The notes beneath the pieces were generated by a model that ran no database searches, had not been told where the DNA came from, and was given only the letters and a program-made list of their open reading frames with translations. The position numbers and the translations under genes were made by a program. From an uncultured Clostridia bacterium (GTDB taxonomy: Bacteria; Bacillota; Clostridia; Christensenellales; Borkfalkiaceae): a DNA stretch of 42,324 nt. Location of the stretch: contig CAMUBY010000010.1 in assembly GCA_947087265.1 (NCBI GenBank), positions 1 to 42,324 on the forward strand, given 5' to 3'. Shown here piece by piece: positions 33,102 through 42,130 of the stretch (within the stretch, counting starts at the first letter, position 1; each line of letters opens with the position of its first letter).

Positions 33102-36100
33102 ATGAAAAGCAATAACAAGACCATCAGCAAAAGAGGAAAAATCATTGCAATTCTTGTTGCAATCCTTTTGGCGTGCTGTATTACTGTCAGCGGCATTATG
33201 CTCTTCCGTCCGCATAAGTCGTCACCTGCAACTTCCGAGGCGGCAGGTAGTACTCCCACTGTTATGACAATCACGGCGGATAAAACAAGCTTAAGCGCAG
33301 GCGACACCGTTACTCTGTCAATTACATTATCCAACGCAAATGGCGCGGACCACTGGTGGTACGCAATGCAGACCACTTTGGTACCCTTAAAGACAGACGG
33401 TACTACCGACACCGACCTCTGCGCGGCGCTATCTATGCAGTCTAACAAATTGCCTTCGCAAATTGCGGCGGAGAGCGGTGATTTTTCCATGCCGTTTGGT
33501 TCATACGGACCTCCTACAATTATCGATAGGTTCCAGATGACAACCAAAAAGCGGGGCTTGTTCTTTATGTTCTCGAAGGGTGTTACGGGCGAAATGACCA
33601 CCGATGTAGACTGTAAATTTGAAGTCGTGTTAAAGGTTAGCGAATCTTATACGGGCTCGTCTACTTTTACATTCGGGCTTTCTCCCCAAGAGAAGAGTTC
33701 CGTTACAACAGTTCCCGTGGGGAATGCTGCCGATCAGACAAACGATACTTCGCAGAACGGCAATTATTCCGTTGTTTCTCCTACTTTTATGCTCGGCGAT
33801 GGTGGTGGCGAAGACCCCGGTCCTACCGACCCGGTAGAGCCTACGCTTACGTCTTTGGAACTCTCCTACACAAGCGCAACTTCGGGTTATTCTACGGTTG
33901 CGGCTGGCGGTAGCGTTAACTGGAAACTGAGCGAGCATGCGGTAAACAGTAATGTCTACTTCCGTGCTACCGTTCCTACGGGCGCAACGGCTAGTGCTGG
34001 CACCGGACTTGCGGCAGGCTCCGCGGCAAATGTATTTGTAGGTAAACTTGCTTACGGCGAAAATACCTTCACGGTTAAAGTGCAAGGTACTTCGTCAAGC
34101 AAGTCGTATACGTATACCATCAACCTGAAAGAACAGTTGAACGGTATTACGAACATTACGGCTTCGCCTGCTCTTACGGGTTTTACGTTCGATAAGGCAA
34201 CGTCTACTTATAATGTAAATGTAGCAAATACGGTTTCTAACGTAACGCTCACCGTCACCTTAGAAGGCACCCACGAAACGTTGACGACTTCCGGCAAAAC
34301 GCCTACGAGCAACACGCATACGGGTAAAGTCTACACGTTGCAATATTCTTTGTTGGAAGGCTTGAATACGCTTACTGTGCGCGGCGTGAGCGACACAAAC
34401 GCAAACGGTACGGCTTACACGCTGAAAGTGACGCGTGCAAGTTCGGGCGGCACTACGCCTACGCCCGGCAGCGACAGCACTTTGGGCGGTATGACGATTA
34501 CGTCCGGCGGTAATCCCGCTCCGCTCAGCCCGTCGTTCAATCCCAATACGCCGGACTATACGGCAAAAGTGGACGATATTAACGATATTCAGGTAAATCC
34601 GATTCCCAGTGACGAGAACGCAACGACGGATGTCAATATTACTGATAACGGCGACGGCACCAAAACGGTTACGGTTACCGTTACTGCGGAAGACGGTTCC
34701 CAAACTGAGTATACCGTAATAGTCAGCGAGAATTCTACGAATCCTCCTATCGGAGTGGGCGATGCGTATCTTGATAAAATCTATATCAAGACCGAAGACG
34801 ACGGTAGCAGCAGTTACGGCACGTTAATCGATGATTTTGACCCGTATACTTTGACTTACAAAGTTTACGTACCCAGTACGTCCGACCACCCCAGATTAAC
34901 GGCGATTTCGGCAGACCCCAACGCTAACATTAAAATTAAATTGAACGGCGTCGATAGAGATACACACAACGTCGGTATTGCCATGGATAATATTTATTTG
35001 GCAAATATCGGGGAAGAAGTATTGGTAACGATTATTGTTGAAACCGCAACCGATACGAAGACGTACAATTTGCAGGTTATTCGTTCTTCCGAAGAGGCTT
35101 ATCTGAGCTACCTCACTGTCGGCAATTATCAGCTTTACGATGAGGCAGGTAAGGCGGTTAACGGCAAAAACGAGAATTCTGTTCGCGGTGTAAAAGATTT
35201 TTACGTTACGATTGAGAATGCGGATACGCTTGTAAATATCGAAGCGCGCGCGAATTCCGACCAGTCTTCGGTTCGTATCGAATCGATTGAAGACCAATAT
35301 ACGGTGATTGGTCAGTTTACCGTAGCAGAGTTGTTCGGGAACACCGCGCATGCGGAAGTACAGATTTCGATAATTCCGAAATACGGCAAGATTGTTTCTT
35401 ACACCTTGCATCTTACTCGTAAGCCCGCGCTTTCCGATAACACGAATGCAGGCATCAGAATTCTTGAAATCACTACGCAATACAACCCTGTAAGTTTCAA
35501 CAGCGAATACGAGCAGTACAGCGATTCCAAACTTGTTTACGGCAGCCCTTATCATGTGCCTTACAACGTCTCAACGCTGACGGTGGAAATTATTCTGGAA
35601 GACCAAGGAGAATTGGTTGCGCCTGCTACATATCAGATTTTCTACGGTGACGTATTAAAGAACGATAACGGCAAAGAAAACGAGAATTTACACCTCGCTT
35701 ATGGCATTAACGTGGTAATCATCACCATTCTTGCAAGCGATCAGGCAACGAGTAAAACCATTGCGGTCATTGTTTACCGTGACGAGCCTTCGCTGTCTCC
35801 CAGTCCTGTAATTAAGGAAATTCCTGAATTTACCAATGAATACAAAGCTGAAGTTACGAATTATTCGTATAAAGTCGGAAACGACGTTACCAAACTTACC
35901 GTTCAATATTTGAACTGGGATAAGAGTTTGTACACCTGCGTTGTTGAGGGCGCAGATGAGTTGAAGGTCGGCATGAACACCGTTACAATCTGCTTATTTG
36001 AGAAAGTGCAGGGTCAGGGCGTCAATAAAACGGCAGCGTCGGTTGATAATCCGGATGCTGTAAGAACAATTACGCTTAGCGTCTATCGCGAGAGCAACGG

Positions 36101-36443
36101 GCCCAGCACTATTTGGCTGATACTGTTCATTATCTTCCTGTTGCTTGCAATCATCGAATTTATTATTCTTTTACTTCTCCTTTTAAGAAATAGAAAAGAT
36201 GATACAACGACAACGCAGCGAATTGTGGTATCTCAGCCTGCACCTGTTCCCACACCTGTCGTCAGACCTCAGGTTGCACCTGTGCAGTATGTAGCAATGC
36301 CTCAACCGCAACCTCAGGTTCAATATGTGGCAGTGCCTCAACCCCAGCCTGTTGAGATTGAGAAGCCTCAGCAACCTGTAAACGTAGAGGTCAAAATTAC
36401 CGGTTGCGGCGATAGCGACGGTTACTACAAGACGAAAAAATAA
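33102..36443 (+). CDS. membrane-anchored cohesin-like and cadherin-like repeat protein with Pro/Gln-rich cytoplasmic tail
   Basis: The product is 1,113 aa. AAGGA at 33089-33093 supports the ATG. Residues about 13-35 are a signal segment. Residues about 50-225 are the cohesin-like domain shared with the 799-aa protein (WWYAMQTTLVPLKTDGT, DFSMPF, FFMFSKGVTGEM, FTFGLSP). A PGPTDPVEPT linker follows, then about seven cadherin-like beta-sandwich domains (residues 247-1000), for example LGGMTITSGG with FNPNTPDYTAKV. Residues about 1004-1028 are a membrane helix followed by RNRKDD, so the remaining 85 residues are cytoplasmic. That tail repeats QYVAMPQPQPQ and QYVAVPQPQP and ends near GCGDSDGYYKTKK. 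There is no dockerin and no sortase motif. It is the last gene of the operon and the best candidate for the cell anchor of the two dockerin-bearing proteins. Confidence 0.92.
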   Translation: MKSNNKTISKRGKIIAILVAILLACCITVSGIMLFRPHKSSPATSEAAGSTPTVMTITADKTSLSAGDTVTLSITLSNANGADHWWYAMQTTLVPLKTDGTTDTDLCAALSMQSNKLPSQIAAESGDFSMPFGSYGPPTIIDRFQMTTKKRGLFFMFSKGVTGEMTTDVDCKFEVVLKVSESYTGSSTFTFGLSPQEKSSVTTVPVGNAADQTNDTSQNGNYSVVSPTFMLGDGGGEDPGPTDPVEPTLTSLELSYTSATSGYSTVAAGGSVNWKLSEHAVNSNVYFRATVPTGATASAGTGLAAGSAANVFVGKLAYGENTFTVKVQGTSSSKSYTYTINLKEQLNGITNITASPALTGFTFDKATSTYNVNVANTVSNVTLTVTLEGTHETLTTSGKTPTSNTHTGKVYTLQYSLLEGLNTLTVRGVSDTNANGTAYTLKVTRASSGGTTPTPGSDSTLGGMTITSGGNPAPLSPSFNPNTPDYTAKVDDINDIQVNPIPSDENATTDVNITDNGDGTKTVTVTVTAEDGSQTEYTVIVSENSTNPPIGVGDAYLDKIYIKTEDDGSSSYGTLIDDFDPYTLTYKVYVPSTSDHPRLTAISADPNANIKIKLNGVDRDTHNVGIAMDNIYLANIGEEVLVTIIVETATDTKTYNLQVIRSSEEAYLSYLTVGNYQLYDEAGKAVNGKNENSVRGVKDFYVTIENADTLVNIEARANSDQSSVRIESIEDQYTVIGQFTVAELFGNTAHAEVQISIIPKYGKIVSYTLHLTRKPALSDNTNAGIRILEITTQYNPVSFNSEYEQYSDSKLVYGSPYHVPYNVSTLTVEIILEDQGELVAPATYQIFYGDVLKNDNGKENENLHLAYGINVVIITILASDQATSKTIAVIVYRDEPSLSPSPVIKEIPEFTNEYKAEVTNYSYKVGNDVTKLTVQYLNWDKSLYTCVVEGADELKVGMNTVTICLFEKVQGQGVNKTAASVDNPDAVRTITLSVYRESNGPSTIWLILFIIFLLLAIIEFIILLLLLLRNRKDDTTTTQRIVVSQPAPVPTPVVRPQVAPVQYVAMPQPQPQVQYVAVPQPQPVEIEKPQQPVNVEVKITGCGDSDGYYKTKK

Positions 36444-36455
36444 TTCGTTGATATG

Positions 36456-36491
36456 AAAAGAATACGGACGGTTTTCCGCCCGTATTCTTTT
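36456..36491 (+). terminator. terminator of the giant-adhesin operon
   Basis: AAAAGAATACGG (36456-36467) pairs with CCGTATTCTTTT (36480-36491), with an inner CGG/CCG stem around a TTTT loop. It lies 12 nt after the stop of the 1,113-aa gene. Confidence 0.9.
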
Positions 36492-36718
36492 ATGTATTAA
36501 AACTGGCAGAGTGAGAACTGCGCTTTTTCGAGAAGTTTAAACCATCAAAAATGCCTAAAATCAATCACAAGTTGTCCCAAAACAGCGCTTCGGAAGATAA
36601 TAAATAATCAATTTTCAAAATATTGTAAAGCGATTATACTTTTAGTGATTATTTTGCAAATTGAACATTGTTATTTGAAGAATTTTAACGAAAATTGAAA
36701 AAAATTTCAAAAATATTA
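36492..36718. other. A/T-rich intergenic region with no gene seen
   Basis: About 230 nt between the two surface operons. It is strongly A/T-rich towards the promoter at 36719. No ORF with a ribosome site, RNA gene or clear repeat was found. It may contain upstream promoter elements or operators for the GH16 operon. Confidence 0.5.
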
Positions 36719-36746
36719 TTGACATTATAAATTTTTGTAATACAAT
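36719..36746 (+). promoter_or_regulatory. promoter of the GH16 operon
   Basis: TTGACA (36719-36724), a 16-nt spacer and TACAAT (36741-36746). Transcription would start near 36753, giving an 80-nt leader to the ATG at 36836 and excluding a GTG at 36752 as the start. Confidence 0.75.
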
Positions 36747-36835
36747 AAAGAGTGGAGAAAAAATATTTCAGGTTGCTTTTTCGTATACAGACCAGTACAA
36801 TTGCAAACATTTATTTCATTGGAGAAGGTAAAAGA

Positions 36836-38587
36836 ATGACCGTACAAAATCAAAACAAAACATTTTTGAACAGAATGGTAAAAGCGGCTTGCGTCATGAT
36901 GGCTGCGGTTATTATGGTGTTGGCAAGCGGATGCGATTTATCGGATATTTTCGGCTCTTCAAAAGAGGACGAAGTAACAATCAGTCAGGCAACTGCAGAA
37001 TTAAAAGTGGGGGAGAGCGTAACGCTTACGGCTACTTCTTCGGAAGGTCGCGCCATCAGTTGGTATTCGGATAATGATAACATTGCCTGGGTGGAAGCAG
37101 GCGAGGTAACGGCAGTTGCCGAAGGTACAACCAAAATTACGGCAACCGACGGCAAGAAATCGGCCACCTGCGAAGTTACGGTAAAGAAAGCCGATTCGCA
37201 GAACCCCGACCCCGGTCCCGATAACCCCGACGACCCCGATAAGCCCACAAATCCTGCAACGATTACGGTAACGCCGAGTGCGGTAACGCTGAAAAAAGGC
37301 GGAAAAACGGCACTCACGGCAAAAGTGTCGGATAATTCGTCCGTCACCTGGGCTTCGGGCGATGAAAAGATTGCAACGGTTTCCGCGCAGGGTACGGTAA
37401 CGGGCGTGGGCTTCGGCTCCACCACAATCACGGCAACCAGCCAAACGGCAGGCACTGCCTCCTGTACTGTTACGGTAAAGCCTTCTATTAAGATTGATTT
37501 TGAGAGCAAGACCATTAAGGAAAAAGAATCGTTCACGCTCACGGCAACGACCGACGACCAGTCTAAAATCACCTGGTCCTCGAGTGACGCGAACATTGCT
37601 TCGGTTACGCAAAACGGCGTAGTCAAAGGCATTAACAGCGGTAATGCTATCATTACGGCAACCAGTGAAACGGCAGGCTCTGTTACATGCTCGGTAACGG
37701 TCAATCCCGATATAGAAACGGGCGACGGTTACGAACTTGTATGGAGTGACGAGTTTAACGGCACCTCCCTCGATATGTCGAAGTGGGGCTACCAGACGGG
37801 CGTTCAGGATAACTATTACGGTAATTTAGGTCCCGAGTTCTGGGGCAACAACGAAATGCAGTATTATACGGACGGCGCGAACGTCAGAGTTTCTGACGGC
37901 GCATTGCAGATTATCGCAAAACGCGAGAATATGGATAGGGGTAGAACTTTCTCTTCCGCACGTATTACCACGCGCGATAAATACTCGGTAACGTTCGGCA
38001 GAATCGAAGCGCGCATGAAGACGCCTGCCATCGAAGGAATGTGGCCTGCGTTCTGGATGCTTCCTCAGCCGCCCGACCATTCTTCTACCAATAACGAATA
38101 CGGCGGGTGGCCTGCAAACGGCGAACTCGATATTATGGAAGCTAAGGGCAGGCTGAAAAACGTAATCGATACCACTCTCCACTTCGGGGGACCTGATTGG
38201 AACATTCACGATATGGCAGGAAGCGGTTTGAATAATAAGAACAGCCATAACGATGAAGATATCATAGCGCAGTACGGCACATTGCCTTCAACGGTTACGG
38301 TGTCGGGCACAACGGAAGATTGGCACACCTACGGGGTAGAGTGGACGAAAGATTATATTGCCTGGATTATCGACGGAAAGGTGGTCTGCATCGTTAAGAG
38401 CGCGCTTTGGTGGACTTCTGCGGCAGCGAACAACGGTTCTACCATGTCTGCGCCTTTCGATAAGCCTTACTATATTCTGTTAAATCTCGCTGTGGGCGGT
38501 ATGTACGACGGTTATAAAGAACCCCCCGCAAGTTTCCAACAGGCAATCATGTATGTAGATTACGTTCGCGTATTTGAAAAGAAGTAA
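36836..38587 (+). CDS. GH16 family beta-glucanase lipoprotein with three BIG2 domains
   Basis: The product is 583 aa. The start at 36836 follows GGAGAAGG (36821-36828). A lipoprotein signal ends in LASGC with Cys33 as the lipid anchor. Three bacterial Ig-like (BIG2) domains follow at about residues 46-118, 134-215 and 216-295; the first two are separated by a Pro/Asp-rich linker (DPGPDNPDDPDKP). The catalytic GH16 domain covers about 300-583 and opens with LVWSDEFNG. Its active site ELDIME gives Glu430 as nucleophile, Asp432, and Glu435 as acid/base. WPANGELDIMEAKG and MWPAFWMLP resemble laminarinases (endo-beta-1,3-glucanases), so laminarin or mixed-linkage beta-glucan is the likely substrate. 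The enzyme would act at the cell surface, held away from the membrane by the Ig stalk. The next gene encodes a likely glycan-binding partner. Confidence 0.93.
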   Translation: MTVQNQNKTFLNRMVKAACVMMAAVIMVLASGCDLSDIFGSSKEDEVTISQATAELKVGESVTLTATSSEGRAISWYSDNDNIAWVEAGEVTAVAEGTTKITATDGKKSATCEVTVKKADSQNPDPGPDNPDDPDKPTNPATITVTPSAVTLKKGGKTALTAKVSDNSSVTWASGDEKIATVSAQGTVTGVGFGSTTITATSQTAGTASCTVTVKPSIKIDFESKTIKEKESFTLTATTDDQSKITWSSSDANIASVTQNGVVKGINSGNAIITATSETAGSVTCSVTVNPDIETGDGYELVWSDEFNGTSLDMSKWGYQTGVQDNYYGNLGPEFWGNNEMQYYTDGANVRVSDGALQIIAKRENMDRGRTFSSARITTRDKYSVTFGRIEARMKTPAIEGMWPAFWMLPQPPDHSSTNNEYGGWPANGELDIMEAKGRLKNVIDTTLHFGGPDWNIHDMAGSGLNNKNSHNDEDIIAQYGTLPSTVTVSGTTEDWHTYGVEWTKDYIAWIIDGKVVCIVKSALWWTSAAANNGSTMSAPFDKPYYILLNLAVGGMYDGYKEPPASFQQAIMYVDYVRVFEKK

Positions 38588-38620
38588 AAAACTGAAAGGG
38601 TGCGGAAAATTCGGAACATT

Positions 38621-38633
38621 CGGGCAAAGCCCG
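38621..38633 (+). other. small hairpin between the GH16 gene and its downstream partner
   Basis: CGGGC (38621-38625) pairs with GCCCG (38629-38633) around an AAA loop; an A/T-rich stretch with TTTTTT follows about 15 nt later. The stem is too short for an efficient terminator, but could attenuate or protect the message. Confidence 0.35.
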
Positions 38634-38664
38634 TTGTTTATAAAAATTTTTTGGAGGAAAAAAG

Positions 38665-41600
38665 ATGAGAAAGAGAGTTTTCTTACTGTTGTCTTTCGTT
38701 CTCGCGCTTGCAATGTCAATCGGCGTATTGACGGCTTGCGGCGGCGGAAAATCGACGGTAGAAATCAGACAGGGCACGGCATTAACGCTTGCTGTCGGGC
38801 AGAGCCAGAGCCTTTCGGCAACTGCGTCGAACGGTTCGGATATCGAATGGTCTTCTGACGCAGAAACCGTCGTAACTGTAAACGAAAACGGCAGAGTAAC
38901 TGCAGTTGCTGCCGGCACGGCAAACATTACGGCTAGCGCAAAGAAAGGGGGAGGGTCGGCTTCCATTTCCATTACGGCTGTCGGCGTAACGTTTAAGCAA
39001 GACGGTACGGCTGTTACCGAAGCTTCGGTAGATATGTTGCAAAACATTACGCTCACCGTTGAAACGAGCGATAACAGCTCTGTAACCTGGTCTTCGGAAG
39101 ACGAAGAGATTGCTACCGTATCGGGCGGCGTGGTTACGGGCGTTCTTCCCGGCGAAACGAACATTCAAGTTACCACCTCTTCGGGCGTAAAAGCAAGCAT
39201 TCCTCTCACGGTAAATGCGGCAGGCGACTATCAGGAAATTACACCCGAATCCCGCGGTGCAGGTCAGTGGTGGTATTATACCAATGAGGCTGACAATCGG
39301 TCAACCATCGTCACCGAGCACTACTACCTCAACAATGAAGTGCATTACGCTTTTAACGGCAACGGCAACTGGTATATCGACGATATCCAACTTGGTCACG
39401 TTGCTCCCAACGGAACCACGGCAGGCTGGAAAAAAGTGACGGGTAAAATTACTCTTGAAGACGTTCAAAGAACAGATGAAGAAAAATTGCCTGCCAATAC
39501 TCCAATTCAAATTACCATTTTTGATACCGCGGTAACAGTTGAAGAGGGCGAAAATGACTTCGTCGTTTACTATCAGCAAATGAGCGGCAGCAACGATATG
39601 TTCATTAGGTTCGCAGGCGGTGCAACGTTAATCAGCGGTGCAAACGTTACCCTTTCCGATTTAGTTTGGGAAGACCACACCACGGCGGCTCTTGAAACGC
39701 CTACATTCCAACTCGGAACTGAGGGCGAAATCAGTATTACCGACGAAGCTAATACGGTAGCAGGCAGTGTTCGCGCTTACCAAATCGGTTTGTTTGCAAG
39801 TCAAACGGCTACGGTTCCCACTTATTCGCAGAATTTCTCGAAGAGCGGCGGCAAACTCGATACTTCTGCAGTTGAGCCCAACGGTACCTACTTTGTGAAA
39901 GTGAGAGCGCTTGCAAACGCAGGCTATACCGATTCCGAATGGTCTGCACTGAATACGGAAATTACCTATGAAGTGAATAATACAAATGTAGCTTATGAAT
40001 TGGCTCACGCTAGTGAGTCCGGCGCTACCGGCGGCAGATGGGTATATTTCTGCGTAGACGGCGGCAGCGTTTCCGAAACGCCTACCTATGACACGGGCGT
40101 TGTCACATTAAAGAGTAAAAACCTCGGCAGGGCATTCTGGAGTACACAGATGTTCCGTAAGTATGACGCATATGCAACGGGCGCTGATTTGAAGATTACC
40201 ATGAATATCAACGCAAGCCACGCTGGTCATATCACCATCACGGGCACGAAAGTGAAATTAGAAAAGGGCGATAACGAAATCGAACTTTTCATTAAGAACC
40301 CCGCAGGCGCAACCATCAGCATTCAGTTCGGTGTGAACGGAGCAAATCCTCCCGTTGATTTCGTACTCGATAGCGACAATGAAAACGACGAGTTCGTATT
40401 TGTGTTCTCGAACGTAGTAGTTGAAGAATTCGTTCCCGAAGCATTGAAGACGCCTTCGGCTTCCTATGCGAAAGAGGGCGATAATGACCCCGTCGTTACG
40501 GTGACAGATAACGAAAACGACGAAGCAAACGTGAGCGGCTATGAAGTCGGTTTCTTCGACGCAGATGATAAACTCATCGGTACGGCTGCAATCGACGCAC
40601 AGGGCAACTTCAACGATAAAACCATTAAAGACGGTACCTATTCGTTGAAAGTCCGCGCAGTTCCTTCTAAAGCGGCTTATACGCATTCGGAATGGACGGC
40701 GGCAATCACGACGGGCTATGAAATTTCTTACGGTTTCACAACCACGGAAATTGCAAACGGTTCGGAAACGGGTCAGTGGGGAGATGCAAGCAACTCAATT
40801 GATATCCCCGATACTTGGCTGCTTTGGTCGGACGGTCCTACGTTTACTGCAAGAACCTTGACAGTTACCACGGGTACAAACGAAGAAACGCTTGCTATTT
40901 CCTATACGAATAATACGAAACTTTGGTACGGCGCTCAGTTGTTCTACAAGAACTCTGAATTGAAAGAAGGTCAACTCTATAAACTCACGGCAAAAATCAA
41001 TTCTTCCGTAGCGTGCAAAGTTACCTTAAAGGGTACCGTGCTCGACCTTGTGGCTGGTGATAACAATATCACGGTTTACTACACCGAGGCGAATAACGCG
41101 GCTTCTTTCGCATTGCAGTTCGGTGTTGACCCGAACGCTGTGGAAGCAGGCTCCTTCACAATTTCGAACGTCGCTTGGGCAGAATACACGAATGTTGCGC
41201 TTACCGCTCCCACGATTGCAATCGCGGAAGACGGTACGGTTACCATTAACGATACCAACGAAGCAGGCGTAGCAAGTTATGTCGCAGGGTTCTTCAAGGA
41301 GGATAAAGTCGTTGCTTCCGTACCCGTCGCAAACGGTGAAAAACTTGATGTATCTGTTGTAGAAAGCGGGGAATATCAAGTGAAACTCATGGCGAAAGCA
41401 ATCGCAGGTTATGCAGATTCTGCTTGGTCTGAGGCAGTATCGTATACGGTTGTCAACGAAGGCGGCGTATCTTACGATTTGGGTTTAACGGCAGATGATA
41501 GCCACCAAGACCAATACACTGATAAATTCGGTTTGTGGGCAGTTCAACAATCATGGAATCTGGGCGGCAATGTTGATGTAAGTTCGGCAAAATATGAAAA

Positions 41601-41883
41601 CAACACTGTAACGATTACCTTCACGGCGACGGGCAACTGCGCGTTCGGTTTGCAGATTAAGTACAAGAATACTAGCGGCGCAAGTAGTGTTTCGTTTGAT
41701 ATTGAAGCGTCTTCCGAAATGAATGCAAAAGTTGGATTTGCTGAAGAAGTTACGAGCAACGTTACGCTTGCGGCAGGCGTTCAACAATCCTTGACGCTGA
41801 ACGACAGTTACTTCTATGTTGAAATCGATACTTCCAAAACAACAGGCGGTACGATTACGATTTCCAACGTACAGTGGAACTGA
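38665..41883 (+). CDS. modular lipoprotein with two BIG2 domains and four CBM4/9-like modules
   Basis: The product is 1,072 aa. GGAGG lies 7 nt before the ATG. The lipoprotein signal ends LTAC with Cys25. Two BIG2 Ig-like domains occupy about residues 30-103 and 105-182. Then four jelly-roll-like modules (about 190-345, 440-605, 700-850 and 960-1072) alternate with three FN3-like linkers (about 345-435, 605-700 and 850-950), the linkers sharing NGTYFVKVRALA and GYTDSEWSA patterns. The third module shows the CBM4/9 pattern clearly: WYGAQLFYKNSELKEGQLY, and SFTISNVAWAE as the final strand. CBM4/9 modules bind beta-glucans or xylan. No catalytic motif is seen. With the GH16 lipoprotein 77 nt upstream it likely forms a surface glycan capture-and-cleave pair, functionally like a SusD-type binder in Gram-positives. 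The glycan itself is inferred. Confidence 0.88.
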   Translation: MRKRVFLLLSFVLALAMSIGVLTACGGGKSTVEIRQGTALTLAVGQSQSLSATASNGSDIEWSSDAETVVTVNENGRVTAVAAGTANITASAKKGGGSASISITAVGVTFKQDGTAVTEASVDMLQNITLTVETSDNSSVTWSSEDEEIATVSGGVVTGVLPGETNIQVTTSSGVKASIPLTVNAAGDYQEITPESRGAGQWWYYTNEADNRSTIVTEHYYLNNEVHYAFNGNGNWYIDDIQLGHVAPNGTTAGWKKVTGKITLEDVQRTDEEKLPANTPIQITIFDTAVTVEEGENDFVVYYQQMSGSNDMFIRFAGGATLISGANVTLSDLVWEDHTTAALETPTFQLGTEGEISITDEANTVAGSVRAYQIGLFASQTATVPTYSQNFSKSGGKLDTSAVEPNGTYFVKVRALANAGYTDSEWSALNTEITYEVNNTNVAYELAHASESGATGGRWVYFCVDGGSVSETPTYDTGVVTLKSKNLGRAFWSTQMFRKYDAYATGADLKITMNINASHAGHITITGTKVKLEKGDNEIELFIKNPAGATISIQFGVNGANPPVDFVLDSDNENDEFVFVFSNVVVEEFVPEALKTPSASYAKEGDNDPVVTVTDNENDEANVSGYEVGFFDADDKLIGTAAIDAQGNFNDKTIKDGTYSLKVRAVPSKAAYTHSEWTAAITTGYEISYGFTTTEIANGSETGQWGDASNSIDIPDTWLLWSDGPTFTARTLTVTTGTNEETLAISYTNNTKLWYGAQLFYKNSELKEGQLYKLTAKINSSVACKVTLKGTVLDLVAGDNNITVYYTEANNAASFALQFGVDPNAVEAGSFTISNVAWAEYTNVALTAPTIAIAEDGTVTINDTNEAGVASYVAGFFKEDKVVASVPVANGEKLDVSVVESGEYQVKLMAKAIAGYADSAWSEAVSYTVVNEGGVSYDLGLTADDSHQDQYTDKFGLWAVQQSWNLGGNVDVSSAKYENNTVTITFTATGNCAFGLQIKYKNTSGASSVSFDIEASSEMNAKVGFAEEVTSNVTLAAGVQQSLTLNDSYFYVEIDTSKTTGGTITISNVQWN

Positions 41884-41925
41884 TTTCCTCTGAAAGAATG
41901 CTAAAAAAATAGCATAGAAAAAGGG

Positions 41926-41958
41926 CAGTGCGGTTGCATTCAACCGCACTGTTTTTTT
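41926..41958 (+). terminator. terminator of the GH16 operon
   Basis: CAGTGCGGTTG (41926-41936) pairs perfectly with CAACCGCACTG (41941-41951) around a 4-nt loop, followed by seven T. A smaller ATGCTA/TAGCAT hairpin precedes it at 41898-41915. Confidence 0.95.
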
Positions 41959-41985
41959 ATCATTAAAATTATATAAAAGAAAAAA

Positions 41986-42007
41986 CCTCTTGCGGAAACG
42001 CAAGAGG
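41986..42007 (-). terminator. distal minus-strand terminator of the tRNA unit
   Basis: CCTCTTGCG and CGCAAGAGG form a 9-bp stem. Only the minus strand has a T run (six T, from 41985-41980) after it, so it acts on transcripts coming from the tRNA genes. It looks like a backup to the closer hairpin at 42131-42169. The stretch between them holds a tandem 10-nt repeat (42031-42050) and no gene. Confidence 0.75.
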
Positions 42008-42130
42008 GGCAGAAACGATATTTTAGTTTTTGGGGAAAATTGGGGAAAATACTTTTTTTGGCGGGTTTTCGTGAAATTCGTAAAATGTATAAGATAAGCA
42101 AATATACGCAAAAAACGAACAAAACAAAAG

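Noticed and set aside
10609..36443. Sortase-anchored (LPXTG) or S-layer-homology anchored proteins
   Set aside because: No LPXTG-like motif with hydrophobic tail and no SLH repeats are seen in any of the three proteins; the C-termini are dockerin, dockerin and membrane helix with cytoplasmic tail.
10160..36500. Mobile element or prophage carrying the surface operons
   Set aside because: No transposase, integrase, terminal repeats or target duplications were found, and base and codon composition look like the flanking housekeeping genes.
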